Part shown: positions 18,001 to 26,436 of the stretch, one piece after another
Position numbering within the stretch: position 1 is the stretch's first letter
Layout of the letters: each line of letters starts with the position of its first letter
NCBI RefSeq assembly: GCF_000719775.1
Contig: NZ_JOHR01000010.1
Location: forward strand, 124,001-188,000
DNA length: 64,000 bases
Source: Streptomyces sp. NRRL F-5135
Lineage (GTDB): Bacteria > Actinomycetota > Actinomycetes > Streptomycetales > Streptomycetaceae
Reading direction: 5' to 3'
Program-made: the position numbers and the translations under genes
Notes under the pieces: generated by a model
Database searches by the model: none
What the model saw: the letters and a program-made list of their open reading frames with translations, nothing else
What the model was told of the DNA's origin: nothing

Positions 18001-21000
18001 CTCCCCTCCCGCGTCGAGACCGTGGCGAAGGCGTGCGACGCCACCACCGACCGCTCCAAGGACGTGATCTCCGACGTCCGCACCGCCTATGACGGTGGCG
18101 CCTACGGGGCGGTACCGGCCAAGGGCGACGTGACGGCGACGGCGACGCTGAAGAGCCATGACGGGACCAAGGCCACCTACCTGGAATCCGGCGCCACCTA
18201 CGACGGCTACGGGCGTGGGCTGACGAGCACCGACCTGACCGCAGACGTCACCGTCAGCGGTGACGGCGCACCCGTACGCACCGCACGCGCCGACGGCCGT
18301 ACCACCACCACCGCCTACGCACCGGCTACCGGCCTGCCCACCCAGGTCAAGACCACCACACCGCCCGCGAAGGCCGGCGACACGTCGACCGCGCTGACCA
18401 CCACTCAGAGCATCGGACCTCGTGGTCTGGTGCTGACGGAGACCGACGCCAACGGCAGGGTCACCAAGTCCTCCTACGACGCCCTCGGCCGCTCCACCAA
18501 GGTGTGGCTCGCCGACCGCCCGAGCGACCTGACACCGAGCCGCGAATTCGTCTATCGCGTCGAGGAGGGCAAACCCGCGGCGGTCGCGACCAAAGTTCTG
18601 AACAATAACGGTGGTCAGGTCACCTCGTGGACCATCTACGACGGTTTCTTGAGGGAACGCCAGACTCAGACTCCGGGGCCGGACGGTGGAAGCGTTCTGA
18701 CGGACGTCTTCTACGACGAGCGTGGCCTGGCCGCCAAGACATTCGCTCCGTACTACGCGACCGGTAAGCCGACCTTCACCCTGTTCGAGCCCGAGAACGC
18801 GCTGTCGGTCGAGACCCAGACCCGCACCAGCTTCGACGGCCTGGGCCGTCCGACGGAAACCCGTCAGATCGCCGGCAACGGCGACGGCGGCACCGTACTC
18901 GCCACCACCACGACCAGCTACGGCGGCGATCGCACGACCGTCATCCCGCCGGTCGGCGGTATCGCCACCACCACGCTGACGGACGCCAGAGGCCGCACCA
19001 CCGAACTGCGCCAGCACCACGAGCGCAGCGCGAGCGCCCCGTACGACACCACGTCCTACGCGTACACGCCCCGCGGCGAGACGGCGAAGGTGACCGGCCC
19101 GGCCGGCAGCACTTGGAGCTACGCGTACGACCAGCTCGGCCGGAAGATCAAGGACGTCGACCCCGACAAGGGCACCACGACGAGCACGTACGACGACCGT
19201 GGACAGCTGACCTCCACGACTGACGCGCGTGGCACGACCCTCGTCAACATCTACGACAACCTCGGCCGCAAGAGGGAACTCCGGGAGGGCACCCCGACCG
19301 GCACGCTGCGCGCCGCATGGGTGTACGACACGGTCAGCAGCGCCAAGGGACAGCTCGCCGAAGCCACGCGGTACGTGGGAGGTGAGGCGTACACGTCCCG
19401 GGTCACCGAATACGACAGGCTCTACCGGCCCAAGAAGACCGCTGTGGTCATTCCGGCCGCTGAAGGAAAGCTGCAAGGCACCTACCAGACGGGGATGGCG
19501 ATTCAGCCTTCCGGCCTGCTCGTGGCCACCAGTTACTCGTCGGCCGGGTCGCTTCCCGGTGGCTCGACCCTCTACGACTACGACGACGCGACGCTGCGCT
19601 TGAACGCCGTCCGTGGCGACGGGTCGGTGGGTGCCATCAATTACAGCCTGACCGGCAAGCCGTTGCAGTACTCCATGTACCAGTCCGGTGGCGGCAAGAA
19701 GACGCAGGTCACCAACACGTACGAGTGGGGGACGCAACGTCTGGCCACGACACGGGTGGACCGTGAGGAGCAGAACGGCGTCGACCGTTTCCTCACCTAC
19801 CGGTACGACGAGGTCGGCAACGTCCTGTCCATGTCGGACGTCTCGCGCACCGGGACCGACAACCAGTGCTTCACCTACGACCACCTCGCCCGCCTGACCG
19901 AAGCCTGGACCCAGAACACCTCGTCCTGTTCGCCGGCGCCGGCAGGGGGATCGATCGGCGGCCCGGCTCCCTACTGGCACAGCTACACCTACGACAAGGC
20001 CAGCAACCGCGCCACCGAGACACAGCACAACACGACCGGTGACAGCGCAAAGGACGTCAAGCGGACCTACGCCTACCCGGGCCAGGGCAAGCCGCAGGCC
20101 CACTCCCTGACCTCGGTCACCACCTCCGGCGCTTCGGGCACCACCACCGACGCGTACGCCTACGACAAGGCCGGCAACACCACCGCCCGGCCCGGCCAGC
20201 AGTTCGACTGGGACGCGGAAGGCCACCTGGCCAAGGTCACCGAGGGCACCAAGACCACCGAATACCTCTACGACGCCGACGGCAACCGCCTCATCGGCCG
20301 CACCCCGACCGAGACCACCCTCTACCTCGGCCACACGGAAATCACCCTGGCCAAGGGTGCCGACAAGCCCAAAGGCACCCGCTACGCCGACATCGGCGGC
20401 GGACAGATGGCCGTCTACAACGACGACCGCACCACCACCTTCACCATCGGCGACCACCACGGCACCGGCCAACTCGCCGTCAAGGCCACCGACCTGAGCA
20501 TTACCCAGCGCCGCACGCTCCCCTTCGGCGCCATCCGAGGCGACGCACCCACATCCTGGCCCGGCACGAAGGGCTTCGTCGGCGGCACCGACGACACCAA
20601 GGCCACCGGCCTCACCCACCTCGGCGCCCGCGAATACGACCCCACCACAGGCCGCTTCATCAGCGTCGACCCGCTCCTCCAGACCGACATCCCGCAAACC
20701 CTCAACGGCTACACCTACGCGGCCCAGAACCCCCACACCAACACCGACCCGAGCGGCCTCGGCCTTGCCTGCGGTGGTGCCGGCGGATCGACCGAGGCCT
20801 GCCCCACGACCTCAGAGGGAAAGCCCGGCAACGGACGTCCCGGCGAAGCCGTCAAGTGTAAATGGGAATGTGGAAGCTGGAAGTCGGAAGGTAATTCGGC
20901 GGCTGACCTCAACAATGACGGATATGTGAATGTGTTTCCGGGGGTCATAATTCCCAAGAAGTGGGAATGGTCCCCGAAGGTCACGCGGGCTTTCATCGCG

Positions 21001-22005
21001 GAGTTTTACTCTCGAATTGAAAAGGTGTGCAGCGGATTTGGCGGCGGGGTAAACTGCCTGGTCGAGTATCCGGACGAATACCAAATCGCCATTAACGCGT
21101 TTTTTGCGTGTGGCGCCGCTCATTGTTCCGACACGCGAGAGTTGTGGGCGAACGTTCTGCGTGGTGTGACGCCGGAGATGGCGGCGATGGGGCCGGGGGC
21201 TGGCGCAAGGGGAATCAGAGGGAAACTCGGGTCCAGGGCGGGCTGCACCCAGTGCTTCCTGGCTGGTACCGACGTCCTCATGGCCGACGGAAAAACCAAG
21301 GACATTGAGGACGTCGAAATCGGGGACAAGGTCCTGGCGACGGACCCTGAAACCGGCGAGTCGGGTTCCCGTACGGTAACCCGGTTGATCGTCACCGAGG
21401 ACGACAAGCACTTCAATAAGCTGTCGATCGCCACAGGCGACGGAATCGAAACCCTGACGGCTACGCACGAGCATCCCTTCTGGTCCCCCTCGGAGCAAGA
21501 ATGGGTCGAGGCATCTGACCTCACACCCGGCATGACCCTGCTCACCGACGACGGCACCACCGTCATCGTCACCGCCAACCGCGCCTTCACCAAGCACGCC
21601 CGCACCTACAACCTCACAGTCGACGACCTCCACACGTACTATGTGCTGGCGGGGCAGACGCCGGTCCTCGTTCACAACAGCAACTGTGACTTCAAGATTG
21701 GGGTTGCGGACGAGAAATATGACAAGCATGTCTTGGGGCTCGATGATTCCGGGAATCCGACCCGTAGGCCTGATATGCCGGAATACGATACGGATGATGG
21801 CTTTGAAAGATACGTTGCGGACGCGCAGGCGCTGATGTGTCCCGGTAGCTGTCCCGCTGCTGCACGTGAAGCTGTCAGAAGTGACGGTGTCATCATTCGA
21901 ATGGACTCCCAAGGGAGAATTGGAATGAGAGACGGGAACACCATCACGACCTATTTCCGGCCAGATGATCCGCTCGCATACTTCCAGAGAGAGGCGGCCC
22001 GATGA
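15088..22005 (+). CDS. secreted Rhs/YD-repeat polymorphic toxin with Hint domain and C-terminal toxin tip
   Basis: 2305-aa protein. Signal peptide about 1-48 (basic start, hydrophobic SVVLIGTILQ, AVADS). Residues about 300-1890 are the Rhs shell with YD repeats (YDNLGRK, YDKAGNTTAR, YLYDADGNRL). It ends in the Rhs-core signature GLTHLGAREYDPTTGRFISV and DPSGL. A 165-residue spacer follows, then a Hint protease-like domain from C2056 (CFLAGTDVLMADG) through THEHPFW to LVHN2197, which should self-cleave and free the tip. The tip (about 2198-2305) ends ITTYFRPDDPLAYFQ. This resembles small BECR-fold RNase toxins, but the family is not certain. The tip and spacer have lower third-position GC than the shell, as expected of acquired modules. 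ATG 15088 is chosen for the signal peptide; a TTG at 15052 is unlikely. Confidence 0.9.
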   Translation: MRRSSFVQFPRSRSGSLLRRTSITLSVVLIGTILQNAAIPAPAVADSNLPGPPASEKPVPGTYGGKTVPRATPPEVRRPEAPPRAEWPGAVTRTVTVTPAENGGAARFTEVNDTPLGLAAAEQSGAAASSSARGTRAQTEPASVEARVHDRKKAEKAGVKGLLFSLQPTATTATTAHKRSAAAPAPDPTPTPASVALTVDYGDFAGAFGGSYASRMRLVQLPACALTSPAKDACRTATPVAAINDTVKRTLTAKSLSLPDGAPTVLAAAADTDGDKGDYKATSLAPSASWSTNLNTGDFSWSYDMPTPDVPGGLAPTVGLSYSSATIDGRAGGTNNQASWAGDGFDLWPGFIERRYKPCADDGQKNADGNKPGDLCWAYDNAFLTFNGKGGELVPLGGDEFKLKQDDGTKITRLKSTDRGNGDNDGEYWRLTVPDGTRYYFGYHRLPGWTEGKEATDSTWTVPVYGNNSGEPCHASDFAGSWCQQAWRWNLDYVVDPHGNAIGYHYTKESNSYGRNLKKDDDTPYTRGGYLDRIDYGVKSDRMYADKPQAQVVFGNAERCLPVSGVTCDPSTIDDKAPYWYDTPWDLNCKAGTACDDGRLSPSFWTRKRLTDVTTQTLNADGSYAQVDSWKLGHRWGMADTDYQLLLDSVQHTGQSATPAITLPKTTFAYTQLENRLDKTGDGYAPFIKDRLSTVADEMGGQVDVNYSAPTCDWNALPTPQTNTTRCFPQYIGGDSSDDPERQWFNKYVVTSTTTTDRMGGAPDAVTTYQYLGSAAWHFDDDDGLTKEKHRTWSQWRGYGQVRVQTGGQGGASAMKSQQDTYFLRGMDGDRKDTSGGTKAVTVSLAEGEGDPITDHSSAAGFSYKTVTFDKPGGNVLAKSVSRPWHHETAKKVRDWGTVTANFTGTSSTKEWTSLDKGAGSSWRTTSTATKQDTVAGRVIQVDDFGDTTTSDDNQCTRTTYATNADDTILVLPSRVETVAKACDATTDRSKDVISDVRTAYDGGAYGAVPAKGDVTATATLKSHDGTKATYLESGATYDGYGRGLTSTDLTADVTVSGDGAPVRTARADGRTTTTAYAPATGLPTQVKTTTPPAKAGDTSTALTTTQSIGPRGLVLTETDANGRVTKSSYDALGRSTKVWLADRPSDLTPSREFVYRVEEGKPAAVATKVLNNNGGQVTSWTIYDGFLRERQTQTPGPDGGSVLTDVFYDERGLAAKTFAPYYATGKPTFTLFEPENALSVETQTRTSFDGLGRPTETRQIAGNGDGGTVLATTTTSYGGDRTTVIPPVGGIATTTLTDARGRTTELRQHHERSASAPYDTTSYAYTPRGETAKVTGPAGSTWSYAYDQLGRKIKDVDPDKGTTTSTYDDRGQLTSTTDARGTTLVNIYDNLGRKRELREGTPTGTLRAAWVYDTVSSAKGQLAEATRYVGGEAYTSRVTEYDRLYRPKKTAVVIPAAEGKLQGTYQTGMAIQPSGLLVATSYSSAGSLPGGSTLYDYDDATLRLNAVRGDGSVGAINYSLTGKPLQYSMYQSGGGKKTQVTNTYEWGTQRLATTRVDREEQNGVDRFLTYRYDEVGNVLSMSDVSRTGTDNQCFTYDHLARLTEAWTQNTSSCSPAPAGGSIGGPAPYWHSYTYDKASNRATETQHNTTGDSAKDVKRTYAYPGQGKPQAHSLTSVTTSGASGTTTDAYAYDKAGNTTARPGQQFDWDAEGHLAKVTEGTKTTEYLYDADGNRLIGRTPTETTLYLGHTEITLAKGADKPKGTRYADIGGGQMAVYNDDRTTTFTIGDHHGTGQLAVKATDLSITQRRTLPFGAIRGDAPTSWPGTKGFVGGTDDTKATGLTHLGAREYDPTTGRFISVDPLLQTDIPQTLNGYTYAAQNPHTNTDPSGLGLACGGAGGSTEACPTTSEGKPGNGRPGEAVKCKWECGSWKSEGNSAADLNNDGYVNVFPGVIIPKKWEWSPKVTRAFIAEFYSRIEKVCSGFGGGVNCLVEYPDEYQIAINAFFACGAAHCSDTRELWANVLRGVTPEMAAMGPGAGARGIRGKLGSRAGCTQCFLAGTDVLMADGKTKDIEDVEIGDKVLATDPETGESGSRTVTRLIVTEDDKHFNKLSIATGDGIETLTATHEHPFWSPSEQEWVEASDLTPGMTLLTDDGTTVIVTANRAFTKHARTYNLTVDDLHTYYVLAGQTPVLVHNSNCDFKIGVADEKYDKHVLGLDDSGNPTRRPDMPEYDTDDGFERYVADAQALMCPGSCPAAAREAVRSDGVIIRMDSQGRIGMRDGNTITTYFRPDDPLAYFQREAAR
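21631..21654 (+). repeat. 24-bp direct repeat, left copy: candidate attL core inside rhs
   Basis: Twenty-four bases identical to 32196-32219, in frame in rhs and encoding HTYYVLAG near the Hint C-terminus (eight whole codons). Identity stops at both flanks: left neighbours differ at once. To the right the copies diverge with 6 mismatches in the next 24 bases while still encoding TPVLVHNSNC. Proposed as the integration core of the AICE. Biochemically untested. Confidence 0.65.
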
Positions 22006-22415
22006 CTCAAGGCGCTTGGGACTTCCGTGACGCGTTCTCCAACTTCGTCAGAGAGTCTGGTCGGTGGCGTGACGTTGAACCGGAGGCACTCCTGTCTCGC
22101 TGGCGTGGTTTCGTCGAAAGTTGCGAACAGGGCTATCGGGATGACGCCGAAGACTACTTCAATGATCTGACGTCGAGGGATTCGCTGGCGCGAGCTCTTG
22201 ATGCTGCGGAACTGCAACGCTTTCCCGAGCTTGCGCTACTTCGTGCAGAAGTGGAAGCGGTAGACGCAAGATTCCGCGCACTCCTGATGCCAGATGCGTT
22301 CCCAAGAATCTCTGAGGAATCCTGGTGGGCGCGCGGCGTGGTGAAATTTGCGCGGAGGCGGCTGGTGGAGGACCTGTGGCGGGAATACCACCTTGAAGTG
22401 GCACTGCTCGAATAG
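22002..22415 (+). CDS. putative immunity protein for the Rhs toxin tip
   Basis: 137-aa acidic, helix-rich cytoplasmic protein with no family recognised from sequence. It starts ATG overlapping the rhs stop by 4 bp (ATGA), the usual arrangement of a polymorphic-toxin immunity gene, so the pair is made together. No signal or membrane segment. Third-position GC is lower than in neighbouring core genes, matching the toxin tip. The role is inferred from position only. A hairpin follows the stop, closing the toxin-immunity transcript before the oppositely oriented int gene. Confidence 0.65.
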   Translation: MTQGAWDFRDAFSNFVRESGRWRDVEPEALLSRWRGFVESCEQGYRDDAEDYFNDLTSRDSLARALDAAELQRFPELALLRAEVEAVDARFRALLMPDAFPRISEESWWARGVVKFARRRLVEDLWREYHLEVALLE

Positions 22416-22440
22416 TTCTTGAAGGTTCGCCTCAGTAAAT

Positions 22441-22475
22441 AGAAGCTCCGCCAGGTGCGTCCTGACGGGGCTTCT
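22441..22475. terminator. hairpin between immunity gene and int
   Basis: AGAAGCTCCG pairs with CGGGGCTTCT (10 bp with one G-T), 15-nt loop. It lies between convergent genes and could stop transcription from both sides. Confidence 0.55.
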
Positions 22476-22483
22476 GCGTGGGG

Positions 22484-22506
22484 TGACGGCAGTAGTTGAC
22501 GGCAAC
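22484..22506. repeat. end repeat near int, copy 1
   Basis: TGACGGCAGTAG followed by TTGACGGCAAC, next to the int stop codon. A near-identical direct copy is at 32083-32104. Each copy itself holds two GACGGCA units, as expected of arm-type integrase binding sites. Confidence 0.5.
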
Positions 22507-22507
22507 G

Positions 22508-23815
22508 TCAGCGGACGAGGGCGGCGCAAGGTGGCGGTTCGTCGCCGTCGGAGCGTGCTGTCTTGATGGTCTCCGGACTGCCGAGTGCGGTGCTGAGGGT
22601 GTCGATGGCGTGGCGCTGAAGGCGGAGTCGGACGTGGGCGTAGACGGTGGCGGTGACGCCGATGTGGGCGTGGCCGAGGAGTTCCTTGATCACGACGAGT
22701 TCGACTCCCTGCTCCAGGAGCAAGGTCGCGGTCGAGTGCCTGAGGTCGTGGAAGCGGATGCGGCGGAGGCCGGCGCGGTGGAGGAGCGTGGTGAAGGTCC
22801 GGGTGAGGTTGGTCGGGTCGATCGCTCTGCCCTGGGCAGTGGTGAAGACGTGCCCGCTGTGCTGCCACGCCGTGCCCGCGGCCTCACGTTCGCGCTGCTG
22901 CTGTTCATGGTGGAGTTTCAGCGACTGGAGGCAGCGGGCTGGGAGGGCGATGCGGCGTTCGGAGGCCCGCGTCTTGGTGGGCAGCGTGGTGAGCCCGCCT
23001 GTGCTGGTGCGCTGGAGTGTGCGGCGGATGGCGGCGGTGCCGGCGTCGAGGTCGAGGTCTTCCCAGCGCAGGCCCAGGAGTTCGCCCTTGCGGAGCCCGG
23101 TGTGGAGAGCGAGTTCGAACAGCGCGTGCAGTCGGTGAGCGTGTGCGGTGGTGAGGAGTTGGCGGGCTTCGTCGGCGGTGAGGGGTTCGAAGCGTCGGGG
23201 TCGTGGGGTGCCGGTGCGGACGTTGCGGGCGACGTTGCGTGGGATCTCTTCCTCGCGCACCGCGTGCTCCAGGGCGGACTTGAGTACGGAGTGGATGTAG
23301 GTGAGCGTCAGCGGGGACAGCAGCTTGCGGCAGCAGGCCCCCGTGGCGCAGCATCGGGGCTGATCACGCCGGGCGTCGATGCCGCGTGCGCAGCACTGGC
23401 AGGTGGTGCGGAGCTGGTTGAGCCAGGTGCGGACGTCCTTGGCGGTGAGCTTGGTGAGCTTCTTCTTGCCGAGGCCGGAAATGAGGTACCGGTGTACGCA
23501 GGTGGTGTAGCGGGTGTGGGTGTTCTCGCGGAGGTCGTGGACGGCGACGTTCTCCAGCCAGTACGTCAGGTACGCGGCCACGCTGCCCTGCGCGGACGGG
23601 ACGGGGACGCCGCGGTTGCTGGCGGCGATCTTCTCGGTGAGCTTGGCCAGCGCGTCCTTGCGGGTGGTGCCGTAGACGCGGACGCGGCGACGGGTGTTGC
23701 CGGGGGCGAGGACGTATCCGGCGGCCTCCCAGCGGCCGTCCTTGCGCTGGTAGACGGTCCCGTCGCCGTTGGCGCGCACGCGGCGGGAGGCGGGGGTGTC
23801 TCGGGGCGTGGTCAT
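22508..23815 (-). CDS. int: tyrosine-recombinase integrase of the AICE
   Basis: 435-aa site-specific recombinase. Catalytic residues are visible: R242 (TGLRKGE), K281, H356 and R359 (HDLRH), H382 (GHAHI) and nucleophile Y392 (ATVYAH). An AP2-like arm-binding N-terminus (DGTVYQRKDGRWEA) and a SAM-like core-binding domain precede it. A Cys-rich insertion (about 139-162, CC pairs) may bind metal; it occurs in other Streptomyces AICE integrases as recalled. The start overlaps the xis stop by one base (TGATG), so the pair is coupled. It would carry out integration at, and with Xis excision from, the proposed 24-bp core in rhs. Usual AICE targets are tRNA genes, so an rhs target would be unusual. 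Confidence 0.95.
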   Translation of the reverse strand: MTTPRDTPASRRVRANGDGTVYQRKDGRWEAAGYVLAPGNTRRRVRVYGTTRKDALAKLTEKIAASNRGVPVPSAQGSVAAYLTYWLENVAVHDLRENTHTRYTTCVHRYLISGLGKKKLTKLTAKDVRTWLNQLRTTCQCCARGIDARRDQPRCCATGACCRKLLSPLTLTYIHSVLKSALEHAVREEEIPRNVARNVRTGTPRPRRFEPLTADEARQLLTTAHAHRLHALFELALHTGLRKGELLGLRWEDLDLDAGTAAIRRTLQRTSTGGLTTLPTKTRASERRIALPARCLQSLKLHHEQQQREREAAGTAWQHSGHVFTTAQGRAIDPTNLTRTFTTLLHRAGLRRIRFHDLRHSTATLLLEQGVELVVIKELLGHAHIGVTATVYAHVRLRLQRHAIDTLSTALGSPETIKTARSDGDEPPPCAALVR

Positions 23816-24039
23816 CAGGCAGGGTCCTCTTCGAGGCGGGTGCGGACGAAGTCGGCCAGCACGTGGGCGGGGATGCGACGGGCGCGGCCGAGGGTGATCG
23901 AGGCGAGCTGGCGGGTGCGGAGCAGGTCGTAGACGGCGGAGCGGCCGAGTTGGAGGCGCGCCATGACCTGCGGCACCGTCAGCAACTCTTCCGCCGTGCT
24001 CGGCCCCTGGTGGGGCGGGGCGGGTGCATGCGTGGTCAT
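23815..24039 (-). CDS. xis: excisionase-type helix-turn-helix protein
   Basis: 74-aa MerR-like winged-helix DNA-binding protein. The excisionase motif is clear: LLTVPQVMARLQLGRSAVYD (19-38), then LRTRQLASITLGRARRIPAHVLADFV. It should direct Int toward excision. It is tightly packed: its ATG overlaps the rep stop and its stop overlaps the int start, so rep-xis-int form one coupled unit as in pSAM2. Confidence 0.9.
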   Translation of the reverse strand: MTTHAPAPPHQGPSTAEELLTVPQVMARLQLGRSAVYDLLRTRQLASITLGRARRIPAHVLADFVRTRLEEDPA

Positions 24040-25484
24040 CAGCAGCCGCCTTCCGCGATGAACTGCCGTGCGAGTTCTCTGCGGTGCCATACGGAGGCGG
24101 CAAGGAGGGCCGCGCCGGGGCTGTAGCCGGAGCCGAGGTAGGCCCAGTGGCCGACGACGAGGGTGGTGTCCGGGTCGGGCTTGGGCAGGCCGGCGTGGGT
24201 GCGGGCCTGTTCGGTGCGCCAGGCGCGGCGGGCGTCGCGCAATGCGCCGAGGGTGGTGGAGTAGGAGCGGGACTTGGTGGAGAAGTGGCCCCGGAAGCCG
24301 AGCATGTGCGCCCACTTCCAGAGCTTCAGGCCAGCGAACTCCGGCAGCCTGCCCAGCTCCCAGCAGGTGCGGATCATCTGCCGCACATGGCGTGCGACCG
24401 CGAGCCGTGGCAGTGGGCGGGCCTGTCCGGTGCCGTCGCAGGCGGTGCAGGGGAGCGGGGTTCCGTGGGGCAGGAGGGTGGCGCCGCGTCCCTGGCAGGG
24501 GCGGCAGTACAGGGCGCGGTCGAGGGTGCCGGAGGCGTCGGCGGACTTGGTGGCGTACTTGGCCACGTAGGCGGCCACGGCCTGGTCGGTGAAGTCGGCG
24601 TCAGCGCCGAAGGCGGCGATCTCGCGTACGTCGAGCTGTTCGCCCCAGGAGAGTTCTCGTTCCCCGACTGCGTCCGACTCGACCGTGACGCGGACCCGTG
24701 CGGCGGCGGCCCGTACGGCGTCGGCGAGAACGGCGACGGTGGCGTACGGCGGCGGGGGCTGGCTGGTGCAGTCGGGGCCGTCGAGTCGGATGACGGCGTG
24801 GAAGTGGACCAGGCCGCGCTGCTGGTACTCGGCGACCTTGGCGAAGGAGACCCGCAGGACCGCGTGGGCGGCCTTCTGGGTCATGCCGAGTCGGGCGGCG
24901 AGCTCCCGGCGCAGGTAGGTGGTGAAGCGGGCCCACAGCGCGGAGGCGTGGGCGTTGAAGAGGACCGCGCCCGCGTAGTCGTACGTTGCCGGGTTCAGGG
25001 GCGTACCGAGCAGGGCGTCGGTGGGTTCGTGGAGCTTGCGGCAGCGGCAGGGGCGGATGTCGCCGCCGGGGGTGGTGGGGCGGTTGTGGACGGGGCCGAA
25101 GGACGGCGGGGTGAGGGTGACGAAGACGCGGGGGTGGGTGCGGACGGTGTCGGGCACGGTCTTGCCGCCGGAGAGGCCGGCGCGGATGAGGTGGTAGGTG
25201 TCGGCGGCGTAGAGGCGGGAGCAGGCCGGGCAGCGGGAGGCGCGGCGGTTCCCGCACGCGGTGAGCAGGCTGCCCGTGGGCTCCTCGGACGTGCTGTAGG
25301 CGCGCAGGACCTCGCCGGTCGTGGTGTCGACGGTGGTGGTGCGGCCGGTCAGGCGGACGGGTTCGGTGCAGCCGCCGAGGCGTTCGATCTGCTGGTGTGC
25401 GTGGTTAAAGTCGGGGTGGTTCACGAGGTTGAGCAGGTCCCGTACGGCGGGGCTTGCCACGTGGCGCAGGTCCAGGGTGACCAT
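24039..25484 (-). CDS. rep: RepSA-like rolling-circle replication initiator
   Basis: 481-aa replication initiator of the pSAM2 RepSA type, which nicks the element's double-strand origin so the excised circle can replicate. Motif 1 is FVTLTPPSFG (121-130), the HUH metal motif is LVHFHAVIRL (225-234) and the nicking tyrosine motif is AAYVAKYATK (304-313). Two Cys-rich zinc-finger-like parts are present: CGNRRASRCPACSRLY, and CRPCQGRG with CTACDGTG. The start at 25484 (MVTLDLRHVA) follows an AGAAGGGA site; the frame is open further but without similarity. Confidence 0.93.
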   Translation of the reverse strand: MVTLDLRHVASPAVRDLLNLVNHPDFNHAHQQIERLGGCTEPVRLTGRTTTVDTTTGEVLRAYSTSEEPTGSLLTACGNRRASRCPACSRLYAADTYHLIRAGLSGGKTVPDTVRTHPRVFVTLTPPSFGPVHNRPTTPGGDIRPCRCRKLHEPTDALLGTPLNPATYDYAGAVLFNAHASALWARFTTYLRRELAARLGMTQKAAHAVLRVSFAKVAEYQQRGLVHFHAVIRLDGPDCTSQPPPPYATVAVLADAVRAAAARVRVTVESDAVGERELSWGEQLDVREIAAFGADADFTDQAVAAYVAKYATKSADASGTLDRALYCRPCQGRGATLLPHGTPLPCTACDGTGQARPLPRLAVARHVRQMIRTCWELGRLPEFAGLKLWKWAHMLGFRGHFSTKSRSYSTTLGALRDARRAWRTEQARTHAGLPKPDPDTTLVVGHWAYLGSGYSPGAALLAASVWHRRELARQFIAEGGC

Positions 25485-25514
25485 TCGGGGCGTGTCCCTT
25501 CTGTCGGGATGGGG

Positions 25515-25564
25515 CCCCGAGCAGCAACCGGCCACGGTCGTAGGCGTGTTGGTGCTGCTCGGGG
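25515..25564. promoter_or_regulatory. hairpin upstream of rep
   Basis: 12-bp perfect stem (CCCCGAGCAGCA/TGCTGCTCGGGG) around a 26-nt loop, in the 146-bp gap between the spdB-like gene and rep. It could be a terminator for the upstream genes or a leader controlling rep. Not distinguishable by eye. Confidence 0.45.
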
Positions 25565-25630
25565 CATGACGAACCAGGCCCATCGAGGGCGTGGGTTTCG
25601 GAGGGGTGATCCGGCCGGTGGCCGGGTGGC

Positions 25631-26398
25631 TCAGAGTTGCGCGAGGGCGGCGGTGGCCACCGGCAGGGCGATGCCCATGCGGGTAGCGAGCTGGGCGGCG
25701 GTGACCGGTGTTCCGTGCTCGGCGTGGTGGGTGTCCGCGATGCGCCGGGCCGCACTCAGCAGTGCGGCGGGCAGGGCCGGGCGAGGGCCGGTGGCAGGGG
25801 CCTTGGCGACGGCCGGGGCGGAGCCGGGCGCCTCCATCACGGCGGGTGCTTCGGCCAGGGTCGGCGCAGGTGTCGCGGTGGGGACCGGTTCAGGGGCCGG
25901 GGCCGGGGGCGCGGTCTCGGGAGCGGGCGCGGTAGTGGGCACCGGCTCGGCGATGGGCGCGGGGGCTGGGGTGGTTGTGGTGGCGTCCTCCTGGTGTGCG
26001 GCGGTGTGGAAGTGGGCGAGGAAGGTGGGGCCGACGTGGCCCCAGCCCAGGAGTAGGAGCGGGGCGACGGTGTCCAGGCAGGCCCGGCCGTAGCGTCCGG
26101 TCAGCAGGGGTTCGGCGGTGTTCAGTGCGAGGGTGAGCAGCCCGCACAGGTGCAGCAGCCGGGTGCCGGCCTTCAGCTCCGCCTTGGGGGCGCCGCGCAG
26201 GGCCAGGTACCGGAGCGCGCCCAGGAGGCCGACGACGGACAGGTCCACCATGGGCGCGATCAGCGGCGCGATAGGGCGGGGGACGCCGAGCCGCAGGGCG
26301 AGCGCCCAGACGTTCCCGAAGGAGAAGACGAAGGCCAAGACCGCGATGACCGCCATGACCACGGTCACGGTGCGCCGGGTGAACCGTTCCTCCGCCAT
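25631..26398 (-). CDS. SpdB/DUF2637-like membrane protein, plasmid spread
   Basis: 255-aa protein with four N-terminal membrane helices (about 11-31, 42-62, 78-98, 106-126). A Pro/Ala/Thr-rich tail (about 138-205) leads to a C-terminal winged-helix-like segment (AARRIADTHHAEHGTPVTAA). This matches DUF2637/SpdB proteins, which are needed for spreading of conjugative DNA between hyphal compartments after mating. It sits just after traB, as in other AICEs. Confidence 0.8.
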   Translation of the reverse strand: MAEERFTRRTVTVVMAVIAVLAFVFSFGNVWALALRLGVPRPIAPLIAPMVDLSVVGLLGALRYLALRGAPKAELKAGTRLLHLCGLLTLALNTAEPLLTGRYGRACLDTVAPLLLLGWGHVGPTFLAHFHTAAHQEDATTTTPAPAPIAEPVPTTAPAPETAPPAPAPEPVPTATPAPTLAEAPAVMEAPGSAPAVAKAPATGPRPALPAALLSAARRIADTHHAEHGTPVTAAQLATRMGIALPVATAALAQL

Positions 26399-26436
26399 GC
26401 GCGGAACCTCCTCTCAATGCGTGGGATCGGGGGCGT

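Noticed and set aside
15850..20736. A 1628-codon open frame on the minus strand opposite rhs
   Set aside because: It is the mirror frame of a high-GC gene; composition is Val/Gly/Arg/Ala-rich with no domain, and the plus strand has clear YD repeats and Rhs-core motifs.
22416..22507. A tRNA gene as AICE attachment site next to int
   Set aside because: No cloverleaf, CCA-proximal TTC loop or anticodon stem could be drawn here or near 32030-32200; only a terminator hairpin and short direct repeats are present.
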